A stretch of 64,000 bases of DNA. Origin: Diploscapter coronatus. Taxonomy: Eukaryota; Nematoda; Chromadorea; Rhabditida; Rhabditidae. Every line of letters begins with the position of its first letter. Position 1 is the stretch's first letter. The stretch is from the NCBI GenBank assembly GCA_964036155.1, contig OZ038423.1:50793249-50857248 (forward strand), given 5' to 3'. Positions 24,380 to 36,276 of the stretch are shown here, piece after piece. A program made the translations under genes and the position numbers. The notes under the pieces were generated by a model, which was not told the origin of the DNA, made no database searches, and saw only the letters and a list, made by a program, of their open reading frames with translations.

Positions 24380-26078
24380 TCAAACCCTGGTGATCCTTCT
24401 CCAGACATTCCTCATTCGAGATCTCGTACACTCCAAATTGCAAACGATGCTCAAGATTACAAGTACAGCAGCAAAAGTCCCGAGAGTTGCAGCTAAAAGG
24501 CATGAGTTTGCATTAGACTTAGAGAAAACTTTCGTCAGACGAAGATAAACTATAGGGGGTAGGTCACAAAAACGAACTCATACTCATAGTTATGGTGTCA
24601 TAATTCATAAGGCTTTTTTCTAATTTAGTTCTAGACTAAGGTTACAAATCTAAAGGGAATATTATAGAGGTTAGGCCAATTGAGAATCTGACGATCTTCC
24701 TCCCTAAGTATAGTTTGGACATATTTTATAAGTAATAACTGGAAAACCATAGAAAAATCACCTGTATAGTTTTATTTTTATTTTTTAAATCATTAGGTAA
24801 AGATTAGATTTTAAAAATCGAGAAAAAACTTCGCGATTCTTTATGAATTTTTCTACGAAGAAAAGATCGGAATCGCTTAACTCATATCAAAACTCTTTCA
24901 TGACTAATACAAACCTAGAAACGACCCATTGAGTTCACAGCAATCAAGTCCGCAGCAATATCTCGGACAATAGAAATAGACTGGCAGAGACTGGGCTCTG
25001 TGCTTGACAGTAATATCTGTGGTCGTCAGAAGATCGATTGGAGTCACTTTCAATCGACAGACGCCCTTCTAAAATTGCAGCCTCGGTTTTTTTCGTCATT
25101 ACTTCATTTCAGTTGTTCCACCCTAGTTTAATTTCTGATAAAAGGGGAGATTTCAAATTGCGAGATACGTATCCCGTCCATATTTCACCTATTAGGGCAA
25201 TCGAGTATACTCATTCTGAATATCAGCTCCAAACTGCTGAAAGGCATTCTGCAGTGCTATCAAATGATCCGAGTTTTGCCTTTCAGAAAATTTGGAGCTG
25301 ATATCCGGAACGAGTATATTCGATTACCCTAGTAGGTGAAATATGGACGAGATTCGTCTCTAGTAATTCGAAATCCTCTTGTGAATCTCTATTGTAAGAT
25401 TTTCAGTTTGAAATTTAGAGCAATTGGACTTTGGATGATAGAACATTTGCAGAGCCAAATTTTGAAATTTCGCTGTAACACAATGGAGTTAAATTAACTT
25501 TTTTCCTCAAATTTACACAATCCTGCTTCGTGTTCATACCTTTGGAGAGAACCCCCCTTTTCCATGTCTAACTCTGTTCTCCAAGTAGTACATCTGATTC
25601 GGTCTCTTCTTCAGTCGAATTCTCCTTTCGTCATTAGGAGATTCGGCTTCATCGAATGATATCGGCGTCCACAATGAAAACGTTGGTTGTGGTTCTACAA
25701 TCAGTTTAGATTTCAGATGAGCTTCACAGACAGACTTGTCCAAGATTCGTTTTTTTCAGGGACGAGGACTAACAGGAACGGGTCGAGTTTAAACATTGAA
25801 CGGAAACGAGTCCAAGCTTTCAAATTTAGGACAAGGACAAGGATGGGTAAACCTTGGACAAGCCTGTTCACAGATAATAATTTACCTTCCTCCATGATAA
25901 ATTGATCTCCGAATTGAAAAGTCCTGAAAATATTATAGAATCCTGTCTCCCTAAACTCTTCTTAGAATGTCTGGCAACAAGAAGTACGTTCCTACTCTAA
26001 ATCTACTCTTTGCGATTCTGAAAAGACAACTGGCAATAAGGAAGTTATGCAAAGAAGCTGCCGAATTGCATCATTCAT
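24380..26078 (-). CDS. Shisa-like single-pass type I membrane protein
   Basis: Five small exons join in phase: 25996-26078, 25886-25923, 25540-25694, 24915-25068 and 24380-24492, for 180 residues. The product starts with a signal peptide (MNDAIRQLLCITSLLPVVFS). An acidic then basic luminal stretch follows, then a Cys cluster YFYCPRYCCGLDCCEL, a TM helix (TFAAVLVILSIVC) and a short Arg-rich cytosolic end (RMRNVWRRITRV). Signal peptide, then a C-P...CC...CC knot directly before the TM, is the layout of the Shisa/VOPP1/CYYR1/WBP1 superfamily; the true family is uncertain. No single exon exceeds 52 codons, so ORF-based searches would miss it, but all four joins keep phase at good splice sites. 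An AATAAA lies about 65 bases after the stop. Function unknown; some Shisa relatives act in receptor trafficking. Confidence 0.7.
25151..25373. repeat. Foldback MITE-like element in an intron
   Basis: Arms of about 95 bases (25151-25246 and about 25276-25373) are highly complementary, for example CCATATTTCACCTA against TAGGTGAAATATGG, separated by about 30 bases. It lies wholly inside intron 3 of the Shisa-like gene and has no coding capacity. Confidence 0.85.
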
Positions 26079-26207
26079 AGCAACATTGCATCATTTCGAG
26101 CTGGTAGTTGGACTAGATTGAATTCGAATTCGAATGAAGGTGAGGATATCAATACTTGAACAGAAGAATGTGAATGTGAATAGCGTTTCACTTTCTGCTT
26201 AATTTTA

Positions 26208-26228
26208 TCTTCTTCTTCTTCTTCTTCT
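26208..26228. repeat. (CTT)n microsatellite
   Basis: A short run of CTT units on the plus strand, upstream of the Shisa-like gene. It creates a Glu-rich stretch in a minus-strand ORF (26075-26305) that I do not regard as coding. Confidence 0.8.
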
Positions 26229-26810
26229 CCTCGTCCTTCTAGTCTTGATTCATTTTGCTTCCTCTCAAAATCGAATCTGCGCACTTCCTTTCCGACTCTT
26301 GCCACCTTTTCGCCTTATCTCCTTATCCAGAGAACACGCCAAGTGCTCTATTTTAAAATGTTCGATTCAATTTCAAGTAAAACCTTTTGAATCGAAACGA
26401 CAAGATTGATCGCTGAATATAAAACGAAATAATGCCGTCATTTGGATTGAACTTTCTGTCTTTCTGCAAGCAGTCAAACGGTTTTGCAATGAAGAACAGT
26501 CAGCAGTCAAAAGTAGTCTGTCAACAGAACAGAAGCAGTTTTGGAACTCATGAATAATGCATCCAGGCGTGTGTTTATATGGACAGCGAGAAGCAGACAG
26601 CCATCTAATTCGAAACCTCTGCAGCAGGTTCGCGCATATAATTGGAGGTAAGTCATTGCCTAAAGAACTTTCAGTTTACAGTACTATGAAGAAAAAAATA
26701 TTTCTATCAGCTTCGTTAGATATCATCACTAGGTTTTTTCTTTTAATTTTAAATTAATTTCAAATCTAAACTTAGATAACTCTGAGATGATTATCTATCA
26801 AGCCTTAATG

Positions 26811-27259
26811 TATTGAGCTGGTCTATAAGTATTCGGCTCTTTCTAAAAAGTTCGATACTCCCTTGGGGTTTATGAATCCATATGGAGTCTTCAGTGGATA
26901 TATGAGTCGAATAAGAGCTTTAAATGGTATACTTTTTGAGTTCATTATTTTTTAAGTTACGTCTAAAAATCGTATAACCGCAGTTCAATTTCTGACTTTT
27001 TATCAAAATACGTACTTGAATAGTGCTTCAAAATGGTGTATTACCATGCTTGTACAAAATCAAGGCAGATCTAGGAAAATCTATTACTTTTTGTGCATGT
27101 GTTCTACGCGTAATTTGAAAAACGACGAACTCAAAATTATATCATTTTAAAGCTCTTATCCGACTCATATCCACTGAAGACCCCATATACGATGAATTCA
27201 TAAATCTCAAAGATGACATAGGATTTTTAGAGGGTCAGATGCTTATGGACCAGCCCAAT
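26811..27259. repeat. Foldback MITE-like element
   Basis: Long imperfect inverted repeat with arms of about 130 bases (26811-26945 and 27132-27259) and a spacer of about 185. The ends TATTGAGCTGGTCTATAAG and CTTATGGACCAGCCCAATA are near complements, as are TCTTCAGTGGATAT and ATATCCACTGAAGA inside. No ORF. It lies just upstream of the Cys-rich secreted protein gene. Confidence 0.85.
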
Positions 27260-27405
27260 AAATGAATGCTAAAAATTACATTTTTAAAATTGAAAAAATA
27301 AAGCTAAACTAAAACATGCTATAAGAGGGTTTGAACGATTCTATCTTAACAGAAAACATGATCATAAAGCTGATCTTCGTTTAATTTAGTACTTTTCAGG
27401 CAATA

Positions 27406-27672
27406 ATGAAGCTTATGCTGTCACTTCTGATCGTCCTTATTTGCTACACAACTTATTCTCACTCTCAATGCTGCCGGGGAATGCCAATCGGCCCATGTAT
27501 AAACGACAAGTGCCCCCAGGGAGAAATGTGCAATACCCAAGCAAATACTTGCTGCCCTGGCTGCTACGACACATGCTGTGACTGTGCATATTACACAGGT
27601 TACTGTGGAAATCCGTACTATGCACAGGCTATGAGTTGCTGTGAATTCACCTGCCGAACTTGTACACCTTAA
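27406..27672 (+). CDS. Small secreted cysteine-rich protein
   Basis: An intronless 88-residue ORF. Residues 1-20 form a signal peptide (MKLMLSLLIVLICYTTYSHS). The mature part of about 68 residues contains 18 cysteines, many as CC pairs, with motifs QCCRGMPIGPC, CNTQANTCCPGC and CEFTCRTCTP. It is Tyr- and Gly-containing but otherwise low in charge, consistent with a disulfide-knotted extracellular protein such as a cuticle-associated or defence peptide. The ATG follows a CTTTTCAG acceptor by six bases, the pattern expected for spliced-leader addition. The cysteine spacing does not match one family I can name, so no function is claimed. Confidence 0.75.
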   Translation: MKLMLSLLIVLICYTTYSHSQCCRGMPIGPCINDKCPQGEMCNTQANTCCPGCYDTCCDCAYYTGYCGNPYYAQAMSCCEFTCRTCTP

Positions 27673-28704
27673 GAAGATCAATTATCATATCTCAGCCTAA
27701 CAACATTTGACATTTTATTCGTCAATTAAGTGCGAGTTTATATGGGAAATGTGATTATTTTGGCTTTTCATATCACTATATATCAGAAAAAATACCTTCC
27801 CTGAGTCTATCTATAAAAATCACGCTAAGATAATTACTTGAAAGTTTGGGTAAGAAAATAAAGATTATTTCCTTGATATTTAATTGAATTCTTCAGATCT
27901 AAAAAATCACAGACAACTAATCCTGAATTTCTAAATTGGGAAAACAACATTAAAATCCATTATTCACGGCTTTTTCAGTAAGCCACTGTCAAAAATCATC
28001 TTCGGTGATCAAACTGAATTTTATCTCCAGATAATGCAATATCAACTCTCAATTCGTCAATTTTTTGAGCTTTTTTCCGACTTTGACTTTGATCTGCTAC
28101 TAGCGATGCTCGGTGTGGGCAATAAAAGTTCAGCTGTCGATCTTCCCAGAATGTTTCTGTACCTTATCCACGGCCTGTCAGCATAATTATAATCAGTGCA
28201 CTCATTATGGCAAAATTAGCAGAATTCATTATCCGCCTTGATTTGCTAGTGAGTCCTTGCTTCTCATTTTCAGAAGCGCTAAAGATGTTTTTGATGATCA
28301 TCCGATTTCCGAGCACTTTTTCAAAAACCCAGTTCCATACGTCGACGGGCACGGAATTTATCTACATGCCCTATGAAACTAGTTCTTTTTTCGAAATATA
28401 AACGCTCTCAAACGCGCCGATGAGAAATTTGGATTTTTTGTAAAATTTTAATAACGAAATAGTGTTAGCCAGACAGGCTAGAGTACTTTCACTACTGTGC
28501 ACCGCTTGAAAGGTCGTGTATCATCATCATCAATGAGTAGAATTGTTCAATTTCCACAATTAACGATACAAAATTTCTATACATGCTCTTTGAGTCATTG
28601 TCATCTCGTGGATTTTGCATCGATCATTTCCCGACTCGCAGCGAAAGAAATCGATCGGAGGAAAACTGAATCAGCCGACCAGTTCTAACTGCTCGACATT
28701 CGAC
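27673..28704. other. Intergenic region
   Basis: 3' flank of the Cys-rich gene (AATAAA near 27857) and 5' flank of the PDZ gene, AT-rich. No gene recognised on either strand. Confidence 0.5.
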
Positions 28705-30227
28705 ATGGAACAACATCAGCCTCCTCCATCGCCCGGGGAAGTGAGCACACCCACGCGGCAGGAAAGACAAGTCAGAAGGAACACTGAGAGCAGAGCACCC
28801 GCGAAGCACCCACGAGTGGCACGCGCCATTCGCGGGCGCTCTGCTCTCAGTGTAGCACTGATCAGCACAGAATGGATGCAACTAAGAAATTCAGGCCCAG
28901 CCAGCGCAGCAACAACCCCCGATCGAGCCAGTGCCCACTGAACGCGAGAAGAATCTGCAGAGAAGAGAGGGGTTCGAGTACTTCATGCTGACGCTGTCCC
29001 TCACTCCGGGTGTCAGGCTCGGACTCGGCATCAAAGACTTTCGAAACATGGTCATCGTGTGCAAGGTCGATGAAGGTGAGCTTGATCATGAAATGAAGTG
29101 GGATAGATACTCTCCATTGTCCTCGGGATGAGTCTTTCATATGCACTCTGCGTCTATAAACCTGTGAGACGTACGCATCAAAACTGAGGGAATAAGAGGG
29201 AGCAGAGAACAAAAACGAGTAGGCACATAGTTAAGGCTTGCGGGTACCCATTTCTCATTTCTTTGCAAGGGTTCATCTCGGAGACAATGGCGAATACTGA
29301 TCACTATGACTTTCCAAAAATGAGATTGTCGTCTCAGGTTTCCTTTCCCAAACAAGCGGTCTTCGAGTGAAGGATCACATCGCAGATGTCAATGGGACGC
29401 CCGTGTCGAATCGTGAAGTGTGCAGGGAGTTGATCATCAAGGGTTTCAAAGGGGTACGAACTTATCAGCGCTTTACCTAGCCTGTACGGACCTGAACAGA
29501 CCTTCAATGCAAGCTGCACTATAAGTCTGCGAACGTACATATACAAGTTTGTAATGCGCAACTGTAGTCGCTCGTAAACACTTGTAATTCATCTTTCTTA
29601 CTTGTAAAAATACTTGGACAGCTTTTCAGTCGTTTTGCTTGGAGATTTTCGAGAAAAAAATACAATCCAGTAAAGCTTGTAAGTTCATAGTGGTTTGTAA
29701 ATTGACGTTATATATAGGGGTAATCGCAACAAATGAAATTCTAGACAGAAAGGAAGTCGACGCTGATCATTGAAAGAGCTGCCAGCCAGGAGGCAGACGC
29801 CATGATGCAGGGAGCACTCGAGGCATCCGCTATGGAGGCGCCGAGTCAAGCTGTTTCACAGGACGTCAAGGAGATCATGAAGAAATATATGGGAGCTCTC
29901 AAGCAGGGCCATGGAAAGGGTCAGCAACAGGTCGGAAATTATAGGAAAAAAGAAAGGAAAAGGGTCATTTCCAGGAAGGCATTCTGCGAACCGCTGATCC
30001 AAACAGGAAAGTGACTATCGTGAACGAGAAACCGGTCAGCACTCACATCAGACACGAAATCGCGGATCCCGCCAGGTTGAGGAAAGTGCCGCAGAAGGCG
30101 CCCCCTCCCATGGCTCCTGCGCCCGCCTCCCAACCCAACTCACAAGGCCAGGTAAGGACAGAACAATGAATTGATGAATCAAAACGAATGAAATGAATCT
30201 CAGCAGCAGCAACCGCCCAATCAGTAG
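28705..30227 (+). CDS. PDZ-domain protein
   Basis: Six exons join in phase (28705-28740, 28895-29075, 29338-29453, 29745-29930, 29975-30151, 30204-30227) to 239 residues. After a Pro/Gln-rich head, one PDZ domain runs from about residue 33 to 118: FEYFMLTLSL, the carboxylate-binding loop VRLGLGI, MVIVCKVDEG, GLRVKDHIADVNG and the alpha-2 segment NREVCRELI, closing with STLIIERA. The rest is Met/Ala/Gln-rich and ends in a Pro/Gln tail, with no other domain. Likely an intracellular adaptor binding C-terminal peptides; partners unknown. The last acceptor is a CAGCAGCAG run, so one or two Gln may be optional. Intron 1 contains a strong hairpin. AATAAA lies near 30349. Confidence 0.85.
28781..28853. 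repeat. Perfect-class hairpin in intron 1 of the PDZ gene
   Basis: ACACTGAGAGCAGAGC at 28781 begins a 25-base arm whose complement ends at 28853, with one mismatch and a 23-base GC-rich loop. It sits 40 bases inside the intron from the donor site. Confidence 0.85.
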
Positions 30228-32162
30228 AAGAATCGAAGCCGACTTTACATCGATGTACTGATCAACTAGTGCAGTCACAATCAAAACAGCAAGCAACGTA
30301 GCACTGCCTGATCTCTGCGTATCGAAATATCTCCTAAAGTCACAAACCAATAAACTGATGCGCATAAATCTATTTAGTCGTCGTTGGATAAAATTCACAA
30401 GAACAGATTAAAATTTTGCCAATAAATTAATGCAAATGTTAGGACTAGAAATGACAAAGATGTGCTGTCAATTCATGCGCTCTGATTAGGTATTCAGATT
30501 TCACAAAAATTTTAAACTCTTTGGGTAGTCGCTCCGTGGGGAACACGATAATTATTTTCATTTTTCGCCTTTCAAGATACGTAATGATTACTGTTGGGCG
30601 AAAATTCGTGTTTCCGAGATTTAAAGAAAAACTTTAGATATGAAAAATTAGCGAAATAACTGTTAAAATCTCATTTTTACGATTAGAATATAGCTAAAAC
30701 TTTAATTTGAGGGAATATGAATATTTTGTTTGAAATATTCGGCTTCGATTTCAGAAATTTTTGACTTTAATTTACGTCTGTTTCGAGTTTCCGAAATCGA
30801 AAAATGCATTTCCGGTTCCCAACATGGTGATAATGTTTTGTCAAGTCGTGAAATTGCCATTTACGCGAATAATGTCGGGTTTCAGCTATGAAAGTGCCGA
30901 TTGGCTTTACCTGAAAATTGAGAGAGATTGACTCCGAATTTCTACCCTCGAAAGTAACAAAAATCTAACAATTCCAGTATTTTTCCCAATTTCAAGACGT
31001 GCAGAAATGCATTCTCAAAATCTACAAGATATGAGAGAGAAGCTTTCAACATGAAAAGTTCATGAAGATCACTCAGCACATCTCAAAATCTTGTGTTTCC
31101 AAATGTGCATGTGCTGAGTAGGAGGAACAAGTCAGTTTTTCATAGCGAACAATTCCTCTCGTTGAATATCTGTTTTGCTCCTGTCAGTCATTTGCTACTC
31201 TCCTTGTCTTTTGTCATTTGATTTGTATGTACTTGGAGACGTGTGTTCGTTTTTTGTTGATCCCATTGCGCATTTCCTTGTATGGAATGGAAAGGAGAGA
31301 ATCAGGCTGGCAACTTGATTGATGACTTTGTTGGTTGGAAGAAAGGCCGTGGTTGCGAGGAGAGCCAAGAAATGCATGGGCGGGCAAATCCAACCCATTC
31401 CATTCCTTAGCAAGACAAGCCACACAACAGAGGAACGCGTCGTTTCATTACCAATGCAACAAGATTTATTCCATCGCATCACATAAATTCGACAAAACGA
31501 TGGGTGGATTCTCCTAGAACAAAGGAGTAGATGTAGCCTTGTATCCCTATTTGGTCGAGGGATTAGGTGCATTATTTAGTCGCATTTGCCGGGATTTATC
31601 ACCTTCGCATTTATCTGCATATCCATTTTCAATTCAGCAGATGAGATGTATTTTCGTCGGTTTATCCGTAAATTTGCTCCTTGACGAAATTTCTCGTATC
31701 TTCTCGAAAATAAGTCATTTTGCCCCGGCCTTGCTGTGTACCCACCCAGAGGCTGTCAAATCACATTAGCCATGAGCTTTCGAAGGCTGTAGATCGACAT
31801 TTGGCAGTAGGGAAATTTATTCGTTCATTTATTATCATTTTATTTTCCAAATATCATCGATTTCATTAACTTTTCTTCTATCGGTCTTTTTCATGAATGC
31901 TTACCTCTTTGTGTTCGAAGTTCATCAGTCTTTCATTCATCCTCTCCGCCTCCCCTCCCTCTACATCTCATTTTTGTGCCTCGATTTGTGTTGTCTGGAT
32001 AATTGGCCTACTGCAATAAAAGATATCTTCAGGTCTCTTGCTCCTTTTCAACAGACCTATCTTCTCGATTTATCGTCAAGTTTCATCTTGAGTTTTAATT
32101 AGCCACGAGGAGAGAAGCGTTCTCAAATTTTTCGCTCGAAACATCAACAAGTAGGAAAACAA

Positions 32163-32267
32163 CTTAAGAAAGTATTCTGAGCCTCACACTAAAATAAATT
32201 GTAGAAGATGAAGGAATTAGTGCGAATCATTATTGACAACTAGTGTGGGCGAAGAACTTTCTTAAAT
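32163..32267. repeat. Small foldback element
   Basis: Arms of about 28 bases: CTTAAGAAAGTATTCTGAG with CCTCACACTA (32163-32191) against TAGTGTGGGCGAAG with AACTTTCTTAA (32241-32266), with a 49-base spacer. Non-coding. Confidence 0.7.
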
Positions 32268-34208
32268 TTTGGTATTGATCTTAATGTTCAAAATCAGCGA
32301 AAACCTGTGATTTGCCGGAAATTTAATTAATTCCAAATTCGATCAGGAAAGATTGTAGCATTCTGTAACAAATTCGACGATTTTTACGAATTTAAACTTG
32401 TGAAATTTCAATTCTGTCAGGTCACGACAAAATGGAATATTTGCTATCCATAAAATTTCGATATCCCTTTTCTATACTCACGCCTTATCACATTCCTCGT
32501 GAAAACTGTCGAATATCTTTCGTGGTATGTTCCAAATTTTTACGCGTAAGTGATTCATTCACTTGATCTGTGTACTGAGAGTAGAGCTCGCAAGTGATTT
32601 TGCGAAGTTGAGACTAATGTTTCAAAACTTACACCATTGGATTAGGATTGTTCTAGGAAGCACTGAAAAGTTTCCCTTTTTCAAACGATGCTTCTACCAA
32701 AAGCTACATTGCGTACTTTTGAAAATAGCGACTTTCAGACAGATTATCGTCATTTATCGTTAATCTTCTTTTTTTTATTTTTAAAAAAATTTTTCCTATT
32801 CCAAAATATGCAGCACATTCAGATCTACAAGAATATCCTAAGTGCTTTCGAGTGGAACCGCTGTACGCTTTTAGAAATTCATTTTTCTCTAAACTTCTTT
32901 GATGATAAATTTTTAACCGGTTCCCAGAACAATTCCATAACCTTTTTCATGTCATTTTTCGGTTAAATTATCTTCTCAGATACTCATCAAAATATTTGTA
33001 GAAGGAAAAATTTCCATAAAACTGCCTAATTAGCGTGAACGAAAAATTTTACCGATTTTTGCATCACAAAGTGGGCGGAGTTTGCGGATTTTAATTAAAA
33101 GACAAAAGTTTCGACTCATGGGGTCGGTATTTGGTGTTTCAATTTGGAATGTCTAAGAATTTCTCTGCATTTCGATGTGCATCTTTGCCATAATTGCTGC
33201 AGCATTTTGTCGATGCCCTCCTTTTTTTGACTGTCCCTCGTGTCGAATGGCAGTGCAGTTGAATTAGATACGAATGAGTGAACTATTGATGCAGTGCGAT
33301 GCTGATGATGCTGAGACCGAAAAACGAAGAAGGAGAAGAAGAATGGAAGAAAACTCGAGAAAAAAGCCACTTTTCACTCTTCGTGTCGCTGTTCCTTGTT
33401 AGGCTGCTCTTCCAGGCGCTTATTCCCTTTGATCTCTTTATCTCTTTTTATCCACTTCATCCCTTTGTCCTAAGAACTTGTGCATTTATGTTCATTCTTC
33501 TCCTGCATCCTTTTCTATGTGTCAGTTTCGTGAAGAATAGCTTGGCTCAGTCCAGTCTTTAGGGCAAATGTCGCTAGTCAGCAGTTCAGCAGGAGTTTTC
33601 TCCAGCGGCTTTTCTGCCATCTCTCTCCATTCATCGATTTATCCCATAGATTTTCGATCGACTAATTCCTTGTCACTTTTCACCAGTCACCTCCCCTCTT
33701 TTTATCATGCAGCTTATCTTTCGCCGTTCTAATGTCTTTTCATTCGGTCTTCGAAACAACTTCTCTTCTATTTTCGGCATCCATTTATCCGATTTTAGAA
33801 GCCAGCAGCATCTTTTTGCCAGCGAGGTTATTTTGAGTGACGCAATTTGTTAACAAACGGAGCTCCCCTGGGGCTATTGTCGGTGTTGTAGTGTGTAGAG
33901 TGGGAGGGAGGGCAGAGGGAGTGCTTTGCTCGATTCTATGCTAGGCGCCAACTGACTGTCTATTCCTATTCCTTTCACGTCTTAGCTCCTTCCCGCTTTC
34001 CTTTCAGAATCTTGTTTGTATTGTCTATGCGAATTGTCTTCCATTTCCGCCCAGTTTCCCTTATTCCATTCTCATTCTCTGTCCATTTTTTGCTTTCATC
34101 ACGTTTCTCACACCCCCTCACAAATTTACCAACATGTAAGTTTTTGAACAATTTGTATCTCGCATCTCAAAATAGAGCAGTTGACTTTGGATTTTGAAAT
34201 TTGTTTAG

Positions 34209-34505
34209 GTGTTAACTCTCAAATTGGCTGACTTTTAACCATAGGGGTTATTCCATGACGCTGATCATGGATCTGAAATCAGAAATTGCCTGATTGGACC
34301 CGTTCGCGCAGGAAATCACCAAAACCACCTATTCCATAGAGAAATAATGTATTCTAATTTCGGAACTCAATTGTGCATTGCGTAAAACGATTTTTGGGAT
34401 TTTCGGCACGAACGGGTCCAATATAGAACTTTCTGGCTTAAAATCCATGATCAATGTCATAGAATATTCCTATAGCTAAAAATCGGTCAATTTGAGAGTT
34501 AACAC
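34209..34505. repeat. Foldback MITE-like element
   Basis: Arms of about 97 bases (34209-34306 and 34409-34505) begin GTGTTAACTCTCAAATTG and end in the complement CAATTTGAGAGTTAACAC. Inner ends GGACCCGTTCG and CGAACGGGTCC also pair. Spacer about 100 bases, no ORF. Confidence 0.88.
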
Positions 34506-36276
34506 TAGGAAAACTTTCTTAATAAAGTTAAAAAAATCTTCTGACTTTATTTGAATTGTCATCATTTGAGAAGCTTACAATTCTAGTAACTCGAGAACGG
34601 AACTATTTTCACCCTCTTTATAGCTGACCATTTAAACCCGCGAGTGAAATTCGATTCTTTCCAACCGATTTTAAAGTTAAGAAGTCTAACTTTTTCCATA
34701 TATCATTCGTGTGTGTGTGTCTCATAGAAAAACAGGAGCTATATTGTTTTTCATCATCTCGCGTTGAGGTGATTCATATTTGATATAGACTCCCAGCCAG
34801 CCAGTCTTCCGTCTTTGCGAAGACAAAGAGCGCACCCGTTCATTAGCAATGATCTGCGCGTGTACCGACCTTCTTTTTTCCTTACTCAATCCATTCCGAT
34901 CAGTGACACTTTCTCACTTCCCTTTGTTTGTCCTTCTTTTTCATATACCATTTGCTCTTTTCCTTCTTTCTTCTCCCCAGCTGCATCTCCTTCCCATTCA
35001 AATTCCCCCTCTTTGCTATTCTCCCCGTTCGATTTATTTTCCTAATTTGTTTTCTTTCTGGTCATTCGCTTTTCCGACGTTTTCCTGTAGTTTATGGTCG
35101 ATTTCAGCGTGACTTTATAATCTCTATCTCAAATTGCAGATTCCTAGATTTGCGTAGTTTTATCTAGAAAATCTCCTTTGTTTTATTATCCCATTACCAG
35201 ACCGCGTGGTAGTAATTTCCTCTCATTTCACATTCCGTCACCTTCAATTTTCCCAAGCTAATCAACCTCCAACAATCGTCTAACACAATTACGTAGACGT
35301 ACGTAGATAAATAAGCTAAGGTTACCTTGATTAGAAAAAATGTATTCTGTCAGATTTGACTTAATAACTAACCAGAGGATAATTCATAGTTCAAATCTAA
35401 AGAAGTGTTCTTTCGGTTCCTGATACGAATAAACATGTTGCCCGAAAAGTGATAACTTGTATCCATGGTTAAAGCTGATCTTCATAGCTCATTGACTCGG
35501 ATTATCGACGAACTTCTGATTTCCTCTCTAATTAGCAAGTTGTTTGCTTGTTTTTCTGCGTGCAGGCCTCAAATATTGCAATTTCAAATTCCACGAATGC
35601 ATATGTTCAGCACATATTTCCATGGATTACCCGCGATTAATTCGAGCATGCATAACACAACCCAGAGGAAACGGCCAACTTTGAATGCTTTTGAGATTCA
35701 AAACACATAGACATCCTCAAAATCTAACAGCCAGCTGGACATTCCTTTCTGTTTCTGTCAGACAATCTGTATATGCAGCTGTTCGATTTTTGACTCATAT
35801 CGTTCCCTCCATTTCCATTCTGCATTCAGCATTCTTCATTTGTCCACTCTCCAACCCACCAACCCACTCCTCCATCAATCCATTCTCATTCATCCCTTAT
35901 TCTCAGCATTCAGCAGCTATTTGGTAGTGATTTTGTCGGTTTTGCTTTCCTCTTCCTTTTTCCGTCTCTCCGTCATCCAAGTCTCCCTGTCCCTGTCCTG
36001 TCCATTCTCAAGGCTGTAATGCGCCCTCTTCTTCCCTCCTTCCTTCCTTTCCTCTTCCGTACTCGTTTTGCTTTTACATCACCTCTTCGTCTTTCCATTC
36101 TTCGCATTCCCGTTCTCCTGCAGCTGCCGCCAAATTCCCTCTCATTTCCCGTCTTCCAGTCTCATTTACTTCTTCATTCGATTATTTGATTATGATTATT
36201 TGCTCGAGGTAAATTTACAGTTCATTTTCAGGAGTCGAACAGATCAAGACGAGTTCGAGTCAGGGACAGGAGAAAG

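Larger units (their letters stand above)
26079..27405. other. Intergenic region between divergent genes
   Basis: Shared 5' flank of the Shisa-like gene (-) and the Cys-rich protein gene (+). It holds the CTT microsatellite and a 450-base foldback element (26811-27259) ending about 145 bases before the plus-strand ATG. Nothing else recognised. Confidence 0.5.
30228..36276. other. Large gene-poor, C+T-rich interval
   Basis: About 6 kb between the PDZ gene and the PP1-inhibitor gene with no gene I can support. The right half (about 33400-36230) is strongly C+T-rich on the plus strand, with CATTC/TCCTTC words, up to a TTTTCAG acceptor at about 36230 just before the next gene. Open frames in it are low-complexity Ser/Phe/Leu strings. 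It contains two foldback elements (32163-32267 and 34209-34505) and a short (GT)n near 34711. It may be promoter plus a long outron or 5' UTR intron. Confidence 0.45.

Noticed and set aside
26075..26305. Glu-rich minus-strand ORF upstream of the Shisa-like gene
   Set aside because: Its acidic run is the CTT microsatellite, and joining it to the next exon breaks phase; the signal-peptide start at 26078 fits better.
31195..31572. 125-codon minus-strand ORF
   Set aside because: Low-complexity Ser/Leu/His string in the gene-poor interval, with no domain or flanking splice support.
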